From Flavobacteriia bacterium (GTDB lineage Bacteria; Bacteroidota; Bacteroidia; Flavobacteriales; Schleiferiaceae), in NCBI GenBank assembly GCA_013373425.1, contig JABXHW010000030.1, positions 42,836-106,835 on the forward strand: a stretch of DNA of 64,000 nucleotides, in the 5' to 3' direction. Below the pieces are notes generated by a model. It worked only from the letters and a program-made list of their open reading frames with translations, had not been told where the DNA came from and searched no databases. Shown here in pieces: positions 17,325 to 26,847 of the stretch (the stretch's first letter is position 1; the number at the start of each line of letters is the position of its first letter). The translations under genes and the position numbers were made by a program.

Positions 17325-19272
17325 ATCAACACAAAGGAAGGCCGTCGTACCACTCTTGCTTCTATCCACAGCAGGATGGAGCCAAGCTATCCCCGATTCC
17401 ACGGTATTGGATTGGGGAAGAGGTTCCTTCCCGAAGGAGAAGACCGACGAGATTTATCAATTAAAACTCAATGGCTTCTACCGATTCTTCTCGACGCATC
17501 TACTCATGGATCAGCCGTACGGACTAGATCCTAATTCGGGTGCAGTTTTGGACAATCGGACACTGTTCATCGGAGACGATAGTCAGTTGCCGAACTTGTG
17601 GCTGAATGTGAGTGGTAGACCAACTCGTAAAGCTTCCTGGGGCTTCGACCTGTTCATGTTTCAGTTCATGGATGGAAATGTAAACTCCACCTATGGTTCG
17701 GGTCAAGTGGCCCAGACGGCTCGTCCTACAGTATGGGATCCGTTGCCAGGCGTTCGTCTCGGCAACAACATGAGCCTGAATCTCGGAATGAACTTGTATG
17801 GATCTTACTTAACCGAAGTAGGGACATTCAACGTCCGTATGGGAGGTATTCACTGGTATTCCATGAGTGATCTTACCATGGCGACATTCCAAGGGTACAA
17901 TCGATTTACGCTTACTGAACGCAATCCGTGGGATCCCATCGGGAATCGCCTTGGAGTTCGCTATCAGCAAATGTTCCAGAATGGAGATGTATACCAAGAT
18001 ACACGTTGGGGTGAGCGCGCATTGCAAGGTATTATCGTCGACGGAATCAACCTTCCCGGGGATTTGAATGTGTCGGCATTCTTTGGAAAAACGGAACTCA
18101 ATGGTGGGTTCCTAACTATCCCCAACAATACCTACGGTGGCATGATCACACACATGTATAATGATGAGGATGTGATCAAGTTCAATACTATCAACAATAC
18201 AACTTGGCAAGATTCCCTCAATGAGATGCAACTTGGATTCAATGTTCACACTTTTGAGTGGGATGCGAATTACGAGTATTTCCGGGCACATGTTGAAGCA
18301 GGGATTGGGCGCTTCAGGAGAGATGGAGAAGATTACCCCTGGGGTGAAGCCATCAACGCGAAAATCACTACCAAGAGAAACGTATTACCCATTCCAATTG
18401 AGGTTCAATATTATCGCGTGAGCCCATATGTGGTAAACAACAACGCTATTTTCTGGAATGCATCCTTCGCAGAGTTTCAGAACGTGAATCAGACAAGCGT
18501 TTCGACTCAAGGCTCGGCTGTGCTCACACCTTTTGCGAGTTCGGTAACCATGCTCGGACAGATGACGAACAACCGAACCGGTGTCAATTTGAATACAGCT
18601 TTTAAGGTGGGCGACTTTAATATTGGTTTGGGATACGGAATTTCTAGGGAGATTCAAGCGATACAGAGCAGAGTTACTTTCTCTCATTTTGTAAATCAGC
18701 TCACCAGAAGTCGTTTTTGGCGTTGGACATTCCCGAGTAATGTAGGCCCATACGGCAACTACAGCAAGGTGTATCGTGATGCGTTCCAGTTGGTTAATCT
18801 TACCGACGATAGCTTAGGTGTAACCGTGACACCTAAGTATTTCAATCAATTTGAAGTACACGCCAAGTACAGGACCAAGCTGGCGTATCGCAATTTCTAT
18901 GCGTTCTTCTTGGGAAGGTATTACACGGTTCAACCAGAGTTCTCTTTCCTTCCACAGTTCAATGGAGAACCGTACTTGAGGTTGTATAGCTCAGAATTGG
19001 AGATGTTCTACGAATTGTCTGAATCCTTCATTATCAACTCCTACTTGGGGTATGAAAGGAATATCGGCAATTATGATACGGAGCTCAATGGAAACACGCT
19101 ACGTCCGCTCAATCAGAACGGATGGGGTGTAGGTGTTGGCTTCGATGTTAGTCTTGGAAGCAATGCGGGACTCTTTTTCCGCCATCGTTGGTTCTCGTTT
19201 GAGGACACAAGTTTTGAATTGGATGCCTTTAGCGGGCAGGAAAGCAGTCTCGAACTCAAAGTATTTTTCTGA
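17311..19272 (+). CDS. Outer-membrane beta-barrel, putative glucan porin 1
   Basis: The 653-residue protein has a signal peptide (LLLLSTAGWSQA) and long runs of alternating aromatic and polar strands typical of outer-membrane barrels. It ends in an aromatic residue (SSLELKVFF), as barrels inserted by BAM do. No TonB box, plug domain or SusC signature is visible, so it is not a SusC-type transporter. It overlaps the symporter by 14 nt, and its stop overlaps the start of the second barrel by one base. Inferred role: passage of oligosaccharides released at the surface. The family is not recognised. Confidence 0.65.
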   Translation: MRFLKSTQRKAVVPLLLLSTAGWSQAIPDSTVLDWGRGSFPKEKTDEIYQLKLNGFYRFFSTHLLMDQPYGLDPNSGAVLDNRTLFIGDDSQLPNLWLNVSGRPTRKASWGFDLFMFQFMDGNVNSTYGSGQVAQTARPTVWDPLPGVRLGNNMSLNLGMNLYGSYLTEVGTFNVRMGGIHWYSMSDLTMATFQGYNRFTLTERNPWDPIGNRLGVRYQQMFQNGDVYQDTRWGERALQGIIVDGINLPGDLNVSAFFGKTELNGGFLTIPNNTYGGMITHMYNDEDVIKFNTINNTTWQDSLNEMQLGFNVHTFEWDANYEYFRAHVEAGIGRFRRDGEDYPWGEAINAKITTKRNVLPIPIEVQYYRVSPYVVNNNAIFWNASFAEFQNVNQTSVSTQGSAVLTPFASSVTMLGQMTNNRTGVNLNTAFKVGDFNIGLGYGISREIQAIQSRVTFSHFVNQLTRSRFWRWTFPSNVGPYGNYSKVYRDAFQLVNLTDDSLGVTVTPKYFNQFEVHAKYRTKLAYRNFYAFFLGRYYTVQPEFSFLPQFNGEPYLRLYSSELEMFYELSESFIINSYLGYERNIGNYDTELNGNTLRPLNQNGWGVGVGFDVSLGSNAGLFFRHRWFSFEDTSFELDAFSGQESSLELKVFF

Positions 19273-20990
19273 TGAAGAAGTTTAACTATATCACGCTGAC
19301 TTTAGTCTTACTCGGACTTTCGTCATTTGATGCACTTGCCCAGCAAAAGGTTTGGGTTTCGGGTGCAGCCCGAGGTATCATGTATGCGGATGAATACGGC
19401 ATGGAAGGCGACTCAACTACCGCGCGCCGTCAGGAATCTGGCCATACTATGGTTGACGTTGGGGTGAATATTCGTCCAAACGACAACATATACATTCTTG
19501 GGATGGTCCGTGTCCGTAACGACTACGGCGGATTCTGGGGAAGTGGTGTCACTTTCGATGTTCGTCAGCTTACGTTAAAAGGAATTCTAGGCGGATTCTT
19601 GAAGTATGAGCTTGGCGATATCGATTACCGAATGACTCCGTACACCATGTACAATAACGTATCCATGGCGAATCGTTTTGCCGGTGAAATCACCACTACA
19701 CCCTTGGAGCAAATTCAATACGATTTATTCTTTACGGATGACAATACGTGGAGACAGCAAGGTGGGTCTGTGAATTTCGGATTGGAGTTCAGCTCTGTTT
19801 TGCAAGAGGCGCAGTTCGATTTCTTCACGACTCGCGTGCGAACCACCAACTTCACCAGTTTTGATGATCGCCTATTCAGTGGAGGTAGTATCGTTCTTCT
19901 TCAAAGCGATCGATTTAAAGTAGGTGGGCAGTATGCCAATTTGTGGGATTTGAGTGGGACAAGTGACGCAACGGTCTTCCTGAGAAACCCTGTAATGACC
20001 TTAACTTCTGAGTACACGCTTCCATTTGCGAATTCAAGCTTGTCGGTTGCCTTGGAAACAGGGCGCTCGACCATGCGATGGGAAGGGGATGCGGAGGCTC
20101 CGGAATTGAATGACTTCTTTTACGATGTTCGACTTCGTTGGAAAGAGAACTCATCTGGATTTTCGGCAGAATTGGGATACCGAGAAGTTGGACCGAACTT
20201 CCGAGCTCCTGGAGCGCAGACCTTGAGAATTAACTATGCGAGTCAGCCTCGAGCCTATGGTAGAATTGGAAACGACCAAACAGCCAGAGTGCTCAGCCTG
20301 CTCGACTTGAGTAGGGACGCATCGCTTTATCGCACGCAAATCAACTCTTCATTGATGAGTTATGATCCGCGTTATGACAATGCAACTCCATACGGTTTAG
20401 CAACTCCAAACCGCACGGGCTTCACAGCGAAAGTGGGATATGAAGATGCACAGAAGCGCTGGAAGGCAGGCGTTGAAGCCGATATGTTGAACGACCTAGT
20501 GGGATTGGGAACAACAGCGCTCACTTCGTACAACACGCTTTACGGAGATGTTGAACTACGAATCGATCGCATGATTGCCTCAATCGCTAACCTCGACAGA
20601 GAAATTGTGATTTCGGGAGGGTATGGAATGCAGGCATCGGCAAGAACTGGTGAAAACGCCTATGAAACCATTGACCTATCTAGTGCGTTCTATAATATGA
20701 ACCTCTCAGCTACTCTTGTGGGTGACTTGTCACTCATCGGAGAATGGAGAAACTGGCAAACATCAGGATCGACGTTGGTCAGTGAGCGTAACATGTACAC
20801 CGAGATTATTGATTTCACGGAGTATGATATTGATTACAACGAGAGCATTATGGGCATCGGTTTGAAGTATGCATTTGCAGAGGGAACCGCACTGCGTATC
20901 ATGTATCAAAACTTCGACTGGAATGATAGTCAGTCGATGGAAGCATTTGACATTAGGACTTGGAACATCTACTTCACCATGAAGTTTTAA
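19272..20990 (+). CDS. Outer-membrane beta-barrel, putative glucan porin 2
   Basis: This 572-residue protein has a signal peptide ending at DALAQQ and a beta-strand-rich barrel to a C-terminal phenylalanine (NIYFTMKF). Many strands start with aromatic girdle residues. It shares no obvious motif with the preceding barrel protein beyond general architecture, so the two may form different channels or a hetero-complex. Start and stop overlap as A of the previous TGA (TGATGAAG), showing translational coupling. No plug or TonB box is seen. Confidence 0.65.
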   Translation: MKKFNYITLTLVLLGLSSFDALAQQKVWVSGAARGIMYADEYGMEGDSTTARRQESGHTMVDVGVNIRPNDNIYILGMVRVRNDYGGFWGSGVTFDVRQLTLKGILGGFLKYELGDIDYRMTPYTMYNNVSMANRFAGEITTTPLEQIQYDLFFTDDNTWRQQGGSVNFGLEFSSVLQEAQFDFFTTRVRTTNFTSFDDRLFSGGSIVLLQSDRFKVGGQYANLWDLSGTSDATVFLRNPVMTLTSEYTLPFANSSLSVALETGRSTMRWEGDAEAPELNDFFYDVRLRWKENSSGFSAELGYREVGPNFRAPGAQTLRINYASQPRAYGRIGNDQTARVLSLLDLSRDASLYRTQINSSLMSYDPRYDNATPYGLATPNRTGFTAKVGYEDAQKRWKAGVEADMLNDLVGLGTTALTSYNTLYGDVELRIDRMIASIANLDREIVISGGYGMQASARTGENAYETIDLSSAFYNMNLSATLVGDLSLIGEWRNWQTSGSTLVSERNMYTEIIDFTEYDIDYNESIMGIGLKYAFAEGTALRIMYQNFDWNDSQSMEAFDIRTWNIYFTMKF

Positions 20991-21002
20991 AACAGGAAGA
21001 GG

Positions 21003-22001
21003 ATGAAGAAATTATTTTTAATCGGATTGGTTGCAAGCATCGCGATTTCATGTAATCGCGACACAGAACCTTTGGGGCCAGGCTTAGATGAAATCTATGG
21101 TCCATTTTCAGTCTTGGAAGATTTTCAAGTGTCCGACAATGCGGTAGACTTCAAATCGGGCGAGAACCTTGTTTTCTCCGTGAGATTCAGTAAAACGGTA
21201 GATTGGGAACTACACGTCATTGGCGAAACCTCTGGCGCAGAGAAGGTTCTTTCCGGAAAATCAAAGGTCGTGGATGAATCGAATGCTACTTGGGATGGCA
21301 CGACGACTACACCACCTATGTTCAAAGAAGAGAGCTGTTGGGCCTATGTGACCGTTCCTGAAGAGGGATATGCGGATACCATTATGGGACTGACCATCGA
21401 TAGTGCGCGTACCGTTTCAGGGTTTGTCGTGGCCGATTTCGAAAACGGTATCAATCCAGGATGGAACATTTTCGCTCAATCAGGAGCTAATATGAGCTTC
21501 AATATTGTTGAGGCGGACAGCGCGGCGCAAAGCGGACATTACTATGACATGGGTGGCGAGGTAAGTTGGGACTGGCTTATCGGTCTAATCGACTTCCCAG
21601 CAAGCGCCTATGGAGTACAAGCGTATCCACTCTCCGATAACTCCGGAGAGGTTTATTTCAACACTTTTCTTTATGTTCCAGAAGGGATTTCGAATGAGGT
21701 GATTTTATTTCAGTTCAGTGAGGATGAAGACGGCAACGGCTCTTTCCAATCTGCAAGTGAAGATATGTACTCTCTTGAGTTGAGAGGGCTAGAAACGGGT
21801 TGGCAACTGATATCAGTGCGCTACTCTGATTTGCAAGCGCTCGTGAATGGTCAGCCTTCAACACCTGCCGGAAATGAAGTACATGAGCCTCACAAGCTGT
21901 ATCAAGTTTCCCTTCTTTTCTTGGCAAACCCCAGCTCAGGATACTCTCAAACATTCGTAGACTATATCGTCTTTACGGAGAATGGACCATTAGTACCATG
22001 A
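21003..22001 (+). CDS. Glycan-binding-like lipoprotein
   Basis: The 332-residue lipoprotein has a lipobox near residue 17 (SIAISCNRD). Residues 30-130 look Ig-like (WELHVIGETSGAEKVLSGKS). Residues 140-330 look like a beta-sandwich module (FVVADFENGINPGWNIF to YIVFTENGPLVP) of the galactose-binding type. No catalytic residues are evident. The acidic residue shortly after the lipidated cysteine (CNRD) could favour surface display. Position in the operon suggests a surface glycan-binding protein taking the place usually filled by SusD/SusE. Its stop overlaps the next start by 4 nt. Confidence 0.6.
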   Translation: MKKLFLIGLVASIAISCNRDTEPLGPGLDEIYGPFSVLEDFQVSDNAVDFKSGENLVFSVRFSKTVDWELHVIGETSGAEKVLSGKSKVVDESNATWDGTTTTPPMFKEESCWAYVTVPEEGYADTIMGLTIDSARTVSGFVVADFENGINPGWNIFAQSGANMSFNIVEADSAAQSGHYYDMGGEVSWDWLIGLIDFPASAYGVQAYPLSDNSGEVYFNTFLYVPEGISNEVILFQFSEDEDGNGSFQSASEDMYSLELRGLETGWQLISVRYSDLQALVNGQPSTPAGNEVHEPHKLYQVSLLFLANPSSGYSQTFVDYIVFTENGPLVP

Positions 22002-23215
22002 GTTCGGCTGGGAAACATATCGGTTTAATGGTGATGGCCTTAGTCGCTGTTTCGAGCTGTGTGAGCGTTCAAGAGAACAGCTTTTACATTGAAACACCGG
22101 AGGAGCCAAAGCCATTTCACACTTCGCAAGAGATTTATCACGATTACATGACCTCTGAGTTTTGGATGTCTCGTGAAGGAGGTTGCATCGAAGTGACTGC
22201 TGGAAAGGAGTATGCCAGAGCAGGTAATGCCGGATTAAATCTAAAATGGTCGAAGGTTTCCAATGGCTGCGATTGGGTGGGCTTTGGCTTCGGCTGGGAC
22301 AATTGGAGTGGCAAAGACCTAAGCTCAATCTACTCCACAGGAAGCATCCAATTCTATGTGAGATTGAAGGAAGGGGAAAGAACAACACTGCCTTGGGCGG
22401 TGGGTATTGAGGACTTTTCCGGAGCACAAGCTTGGCTGGGTATGTCGAGCAACGCTGTTGAAGGAGATGCCATCACTACGGAATGGACAAAGATTCAGCT
22501 TCCACTTTCAGAATTCAATTGGGATGAGCAAGGAGCAGACCCATCCAATATCAAGCAAGTGATCATTGAAGTTCAAGGCGACGGTGAGATCGAGATTGAT
22601 GAAATCAGCCTTGCCCCGTATGAAGGTGGGTACAGAAAACGTGCAGTCCTCCAAGTAGCAGAGAATAACCTCCAAATTGATGGAAGGTTGATAGAAGAGG
22701 TTTGGAGATCCGATGCTCTTCAGGTAGGTCAAAGTCAAATTCACATTGCTGCTTCGGCAGGTGGATTGATGATGGCCGGAAGAATAATGGATGAAACCCC
22801 ATTAGTGAATGCACATGACGGTGCAGAGATTTACAACGGTGATGCTGTTGAGATTGCATTTTCAACCGACCAAGGCTCTTACACACGAAGGACCATGTAT
22901 CGTTCTACCGATCGTCATTTTGGTATTCGCATGAGTAGGACTCCCCAGGTGTATGATTTCCGCGCTAAGCGTGTGGTAGAGAATGCTACGGTTGCAGTGT
23001 ATGAAACGCAAAATGGGTATTCCTTCGAAGCATTTATTCCTGTGCCGAATTTTACAGATGAGATACTGAAAGCAGGGCAACTTTTCGGATTAGAAGTAGC
23101 CGTTGATCAAGGCGATAGTGAAGTAAGAGAGATTCAGCAGAGATGGAATAATCCAGAAGCTGCAGGATTTCACGAATACCCCAACTTGTGGGGCGAGATG
23201 ATAGTTAAACGATAG
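21998..23215 (+). CDS. Lipoprotein with CBM9-like domain
   Basis: The 405-residue lipoprotein has its lipobox at VAVSSCVSV. Residues 45-205 form a CIA30/CBM-like sandwich (NAGLNLKWSKVSNGCDWVGFGFGWDNWSG, EIDEISLAPYEGG). Residues 215-405 resemble a family 9 carbohydrate-binding domain (LQIDGRLIEEVWRSDALQVG, NGDAVEIAFSTDQGS, YSFEAFIPVPNF, RWNNPEAAGFHEYPNLWGEM). CBM9-like domains often bind sugar chain ends. It probably captures glucan at the cell surface. It begins by an ATGA overlap with the preceding lipoprotein gene and ends 4 nt before the first GH16 gene. Confidence 0.7.
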   Translation: MSSAGKHIGLMVMALVAVSSCVSVQENSFYIETPEEPKPFHTSQEIYHDYMTSEFWMSREGGCIEVTAGKEYARAGNAGLNLKWSKVSNGCDWVGFGFGWDNWSGKDLSSIYSTGSIQFYVRLKEGERTTLPWAVGIEDFSGAQAWLGMSSNAVEGDAITTEWTKIQLPLSEFNWDEQGADPSNIKQVIIEVQGDGEIEIDEISLAPYEGGYRKRAVLQVAENNLQIDGRLIEEVWRSDALQVGQSQIHIAASAGGLMMAGRIMDETPLVNAHDGAEIYNGDAVEIAFSTDQGSYTRRTMYRSTDRHFGIRMSRTPQVYDFRAKRVVENATVAVYETQNGYSFEAFIPVPNFTDEILKAGQLFGLEVAVDQGDSEVREIQQRWNNPEAAGFHEYPNLWGEMIVKR

Positions 23216-23219
23216 CGCT

Positions 23220-24041
23220 ATGAAATTGAGATATACATTCTTGTTCATCATTGGATTCATACTCCAAGGCTGCACGCAATCGAATCCCGTGTTCAATGCA
23301 CGTGAAGGAGATACCTTGACTTTCTCAGGAAGAAAGTGGACTATTAAACACAGTGTGGGGCTACAAGGTCCCGGCCCCAATCTCTTTTCCAAGCATCCAA
23401 ACGATGTTTTTGTAGATGAGAATGGGTACCTGCACCTAACGATATCATTGCGTGAAAATCAGTGGCAATCCACCGAGGTAATCTCCGAAGAGAACATGGG
23501 CTATGGAACCTACATCTGGACACTCGAAGGAGATCCTGTGAATATCGATGAACAGGCAGTTATTGGTCTATTTACCTGGGACAATAATACTTTTCAAGAA
23601 CAGGCGAACAGCGAAGTGGACATTGAATTCTCAAAATGGGGAGATGCGAGTGAAACGCAGACACTTCAATATGGCGTTCAACCGATATTCTTTGGTCCTT
23701 ACAACGAAGAGCGCGTGGACCAGCCTCAAGAGAACAGCGACAATTGGATCGGAGTGAGCACGCATGCCTTCACTTGGACAGATACATTGATTACCTGGCA
23801 GAGTTGGATTGGGTCGGAGTATGGGGCTGGCGAGCCAGATGCTAGCTGGTCGTTCGATTTAGATAATCCCGCAAAGATCAAGTACGAAGGGAACAATCAA
23901 AGCGACCCTATCATCATTCCTGCTCCTGGTGAAACTACCAATGCCAGGATGAACTATTGGTTGTTGAGCGGACTCGACGGTCCGAATTCGCAAACGCGAC
24001 ATGAGATTATCATTCGCAAGTTCGATTATATCCCACTATAA
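23220..24041 (+). CDS. GH16-like lipoprotein, EVDIE type
   Basis: This 273-residue lipoprotein (lipobox FILQGCTQS) has a GH16-type jelly roll. The catalytic segment SEVDIEFSKWG gives E132, D134 and E136. This is the short ExDxE form without the beta-bulge, as in lichenases and xyloglucan-active relatives. MGYGTYIWTLEGD corresponds to the substrate-binding strand seen in the superfamily. It differs from the second GH16 of the operon (EIDVLE), so the two should differ in linkage preference or cut position. Whether it still hydrolyses or only binds glucan cannot be decided from the sequence. Confidence 0.75.
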   Translation: MKLRYTFLFIIGFILQGCTQSNPVFNAREGDTLTFSGRKWTIKHSVGLQGPGPNLFSKHPNDVFVDENGYLHLTISLRENQWQSTEVISEENMGYGTYIWTLEGDPVNIDEQAVIGLFTWDNNTFQEQANSEVDIEFSKWGDASETQTLQYGVQPIFFGPYNEERVDQPQENSDNWIGVSTHAFTWTDTLITWQSWIGSEYGAGEPDASWSFDLDNPAKIKYEGNNQSDPIIIPAPGETTNARMNYWLLSGLDGPNSQTRHEIIIRKFDYIPL

Positions 24042-24058
24042 CCTAACCTTACATCACT

Positions 24059-25630
24059 ATGTCGACTTCCGTAAATTCTTCGGCGTTGATCCGTATTGCC
24101 CTCATCGTGGCACTTGGCGGATTGCTTATGGGCTTCGATGCTTCTGTTATTTCAGGAGTAAATAAGTTTATCAAACTTGAGTTTGAATTGACCGACTTCC
24201 AGCTTGGGTGGGCGGTGAGTTCTCTGACGCTGATTGCTGCCTTAGCTATGCTGGTTTCTGGACCTTTAAGCGATCGCTATGGTCGCCGTGCTGTACTTCG
24301 CGTGGCATCTGTTCTCTATGCAATTTCTGCATTGGGTTCGGCTTTAGCTCCAGATTTTACTTGGTTGGTAGTCTTCAGGATGATAGGCGGATTGGGCGTT
24401 GGCGCTTCATTGATCCTTGCACCAATGTACATCGCGGAGATTGCACCATCGGAAGAACGAGGCAAGCTCGTATCATTCAACCAGCTCAACATCGTAATCG
24501 GTATTACACTGGCTTACTTCACAAACTTACTGATTGTTGACCTTGGAGATTCCGATTTGGCCTGGGTGGAGAGTTTGGGAATCAAGGAGCACAATTGGCG
24601 CTGGATGTTGGGTCTTGAAGCTGTTCCAGCCGTTCTCTATTTCTTATGTCTATTCATGGTGCCGAGAAGTCCACGTTGGTTGCTAATGCAAGGCAAGAGT
24701 GAAGAGGCTACAAGAATCTTTGCTCGTTTCTTCGATCCAGCTCGAATCAAAGAAGAGGTGAGTTCTATTGTTGAGAGCTTAGACAATCCAGATAAGAATA
24801 AATCAAGGGTTAAAGATCTGTTTAACCCTGCCCTTAAACTCGTTCTCACCATTGGATTGGTGATGGCAGTACTCCAGCAGATCACCGGTATTAACGCGGT
24901 CTTCTTCTATGCACCTATGATATTTGAACAAACCGGAATTGGAACCGATGCGTCCTTGATGCAAGCTGTTCTCGTTGGATTGGTCAATCTCGTTTTCACC
25001 GTCATAGCGATGATCGTTATTGATCGTTTAGGACGAAAACCGCTCCTGATCATCGGTGTATTGGGTATCACTTTGAGCATGGCAACATTGAGCTATTCGT
25101 TCAGTCAGGCTACATATACCTACAACGAAGATTCATTCAAGAACATCGAGTGGGAGATGGGTACAGGTCAGCCTGAAACCATCAATGCTGCTTCTTTCGA
25201 CAATCGTTCTGAATTTAGAGCACACCTGCAGGCTGAAGTCAGCGAAGTTACATGGGAGAAGCACAGAGCAGACATCACGAATCACAGCATCGGTGTCGAC
25301 GGATGGGTGGTGCTTATTGCCATCCTGGTCTTTGTAGCCTCTTTCGCGGTTTCTGTAGGGCCCGTAATGTGGGTGCTCTTTTCTGAATTATTCCCAACCA
25401 TGATTCGCGGGTTGGCCATCGCCGTAGTTGGACTGGTAAATTCATTGGTTAGTTTCGGAGTTCAATTGGTATTCCCGTGGGAGCTTGACGCACTCGGCAG
25501 TACAATCACATTTGCTCTTTATGGTGGATTTGCCTTCTTCGGACTCATATTCATCTTGAGAGTGGTTCCTGAAACTAAAGGCCGAACCCTCGAGCAAATC
25601 GAAGATGAACTTGTAACCAATAAATCATGA
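24059..25630 (+). CDS. MFS sugar porter
   Basis: This 523-residue transporter is from the sugar-porter branch of the major facilitator superfamily, with 12 membrane segments. Signature motifs are DRYGRRA after helix 2, DRLGRKP after helix 8, ITGINAVFFYAP in helix 7 and PETKGRTLEQIE at the C-terminus. Such proteins move glucose, xylose or disaccharides, usually with protons. An insert of about 60 residues between helices 9 and 10 (YNEDSFKNIEWEMGTG onward) is longer than in E. coli XylE and may face the periplasm. The operon thus holds both a Na+-coupled and a probably H+-coupled or facilitative importer. Confidence 0.9.
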   Translation: MSTSVNSSALIRIALIVALGGLLMGFDASVISGVNKFIKLEFELTDFQLGWAVSSLTLIAALAMLVSGPLSDRYGRRAVLRVASVLYAISALGSALAPDFTWLVVFRMIGGLGVGASLILAPMYIAEIAPSEERGKLVSFNQLNIVIGITLAYFTNLLIVDLGDSDLAWVESLGIKEHNWRWMLGLEAVPAVLYFLCLFMVPRSPRWLLMQGKSEEATRIFARFFDPARIKEEVSSIVESLDNPDKNKSRVKDLFNPALKLVLTIGLVMAVLQQITGINAVFFYAPMIFEQTGIGTDASLMQAVLVGLVNLVFTVIAMIVIDRLGRKPLLIIGVLGITLSMATLSYSFSQATYTYNEDSFKNIEWEMGTGQPETINAASFDNRSEFRAHLQAEVSEVTWEKHRADITNHSIGVDGWVVLIAILVFVASFAVSVGPVMWVLFSELFPTMIRGLAIAVVGLVNSLVSFGVQLVFPWELDALGSTITFALYGGFAFFGLIFILRVVPETKGRTLEQIEDELVTNKS

Positions 25631-26847
25631 TAATTAGATCAGCAATTCTCACACTGGCGGTTTTGCTTATTTCTTGCCAATCAGAGCAAGAATGGATCAT
25701 TGATGATAATTCGTATATCCGATTTAAGGCAGAAGATCTGGTCCAAGTGGATAGCAACTCCTGGGAAATCCCTTTTACGGTTGATGTGACGACTTCCGGC
25801 AGATATATCGTTCGACCTTATCAAATGGACACAGATACTGTTGAGATGTGGTTGGAGGATTACGTGGATAACAAGGATGAAAGAACGTACAATGTGACAG
25901 GCACCATGCATGTCTTCAATACTCGTGAAACGAACCCTCGAGATGTAGAGCAAGTACATGGATCTCCGCTAGGAGAAGGACGCCATCACATGAAGCTTCA
26001 CCTCAATCGTGGGGACATAGAGGACATTTTTCTTGAGTTTGAATTGATCCAGTCGCACAAAGCCTCGGAAGAGGTTCTGACGCAGTCGATGTCTGGAGAA
26101 GTATGGACACAAGTATGGGGAGATGAATTCAATGAAGATGGTTTGCCTGATACTACCAAATGGACCTACGATGTGGGTGATTGGGGCTGGGGAAACAATG
26201 AGCTTCAGTATTACACAGTCGCAGATGCTCGCAATGCACACGTCTCGGATGGAACTTTGAAAATCACCGCTCGACGAGATTGGGAGGGAAACTGGACTTC
26301 AGCTCGTTTGACGACTCGCGGCAAGACTGCGTTCACTCACGGACGAATCGAGTTCAGAGCAAAGGTGCCCACCCATCGTGGAACTTGGGCTGCTGGATGG
26401 CTGTTGGGCAACGAATACGTAGACGAGATTTCTTGGCCTTACTGCGGTGAAATCGATGTCCTAGAATGCGTGGGCTTTGAGATTGACGATACCATAGGGC
26501 AAGGACTCAATCACGCCACATGCCACACAAGGAAGTACTATTTCAAGCAAGGCAATCAGATTGGTGCCGAGATAGAGGTGGATAGTATGAATACGGTTTT
26601 TCACACGTATGCCATTGAGTGGGATGAGAAAGAGGTTCGAGCTTTTTTGGATGGTGAGCATTACTACACCTACGACAAGAATGCCGATGAACTAGAATGG
26701 CCGTTTAACGATCCTCAGAACATTATCATCAACCTCGCTATTGGCGGTGGTTGGGGAGGCGCTCAAGGCATGTCGGATTTCGACAATGCCGTGTATGAGC
26801 TCGACTATGTAAGAGTATATGAGCGTGCAACTTCAATCGTTCCATGA
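25627..26847 (+). CDS. GH16 beta-1,3-glucanase-type lipoprotein
   Basis: The 406-residue lipoprotein (VLLISCQSE) has an N-terminal beta-rich region of about 150 residues and then a GH16 catalytic domain (about 155-400). WPYCGEIDVLECVG gives the ExDxxE motif with beta-bulge (E275 nucleophile, D277, E280 acid/base), the form found in laminarinases. WGNNELQYYT, GRIEFRAKVP and NLAIGGGWGG are further beta-1,3-glucanase hallmarks. Expected activity is endo-cleavage of laminarin-type beta-1,3-glucan at the surface or in the periplasm. ATGA overlaps join it to the MFS gene before and the GH30 gene after. Confidence 0.88.
   Translation: MIIRSAILTLAVLLISCQSEQEWIIDDNSYIRFKAEDLVQVDSNSWEIPFTVDVTTSGRYIVRPYQMDTDTVEMWLEDYVDNKDERTYNVTGTMHVFNTRETNPRDVEQVHGSPLGEGRHHMKLHLNRGDIEDIFLEFELIQSHKASEEVLTQSMSGEVWTQVWGDEFNEDGLPDTTKWTYDVGDWGWGNNELQYYTVADARNAHVSDGTLKITARRDWEGNWTSARLTTRGKTAFTHGRIEFRAKVPTHRGTWAAGWLLGNEYVDEISWPYCGEIDVLECVGFEIDDTIGQGLNHATCHTRKYYFKQGNQIGAEIEVDSMNTVFHTYAIEWDEKEVRAFLDGEHYYTYDKNADELEWPFNDPQNIIINLAIGGGWGGAQGMSDFDNAVYELDYVRVYERATSIVP

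Noticed and set aside
17311-20990. SusC/SusD-like pair
   Set aside because: Neither protein has a plug, TonB box or SusD-type helical repeats and both look like simple barrels.
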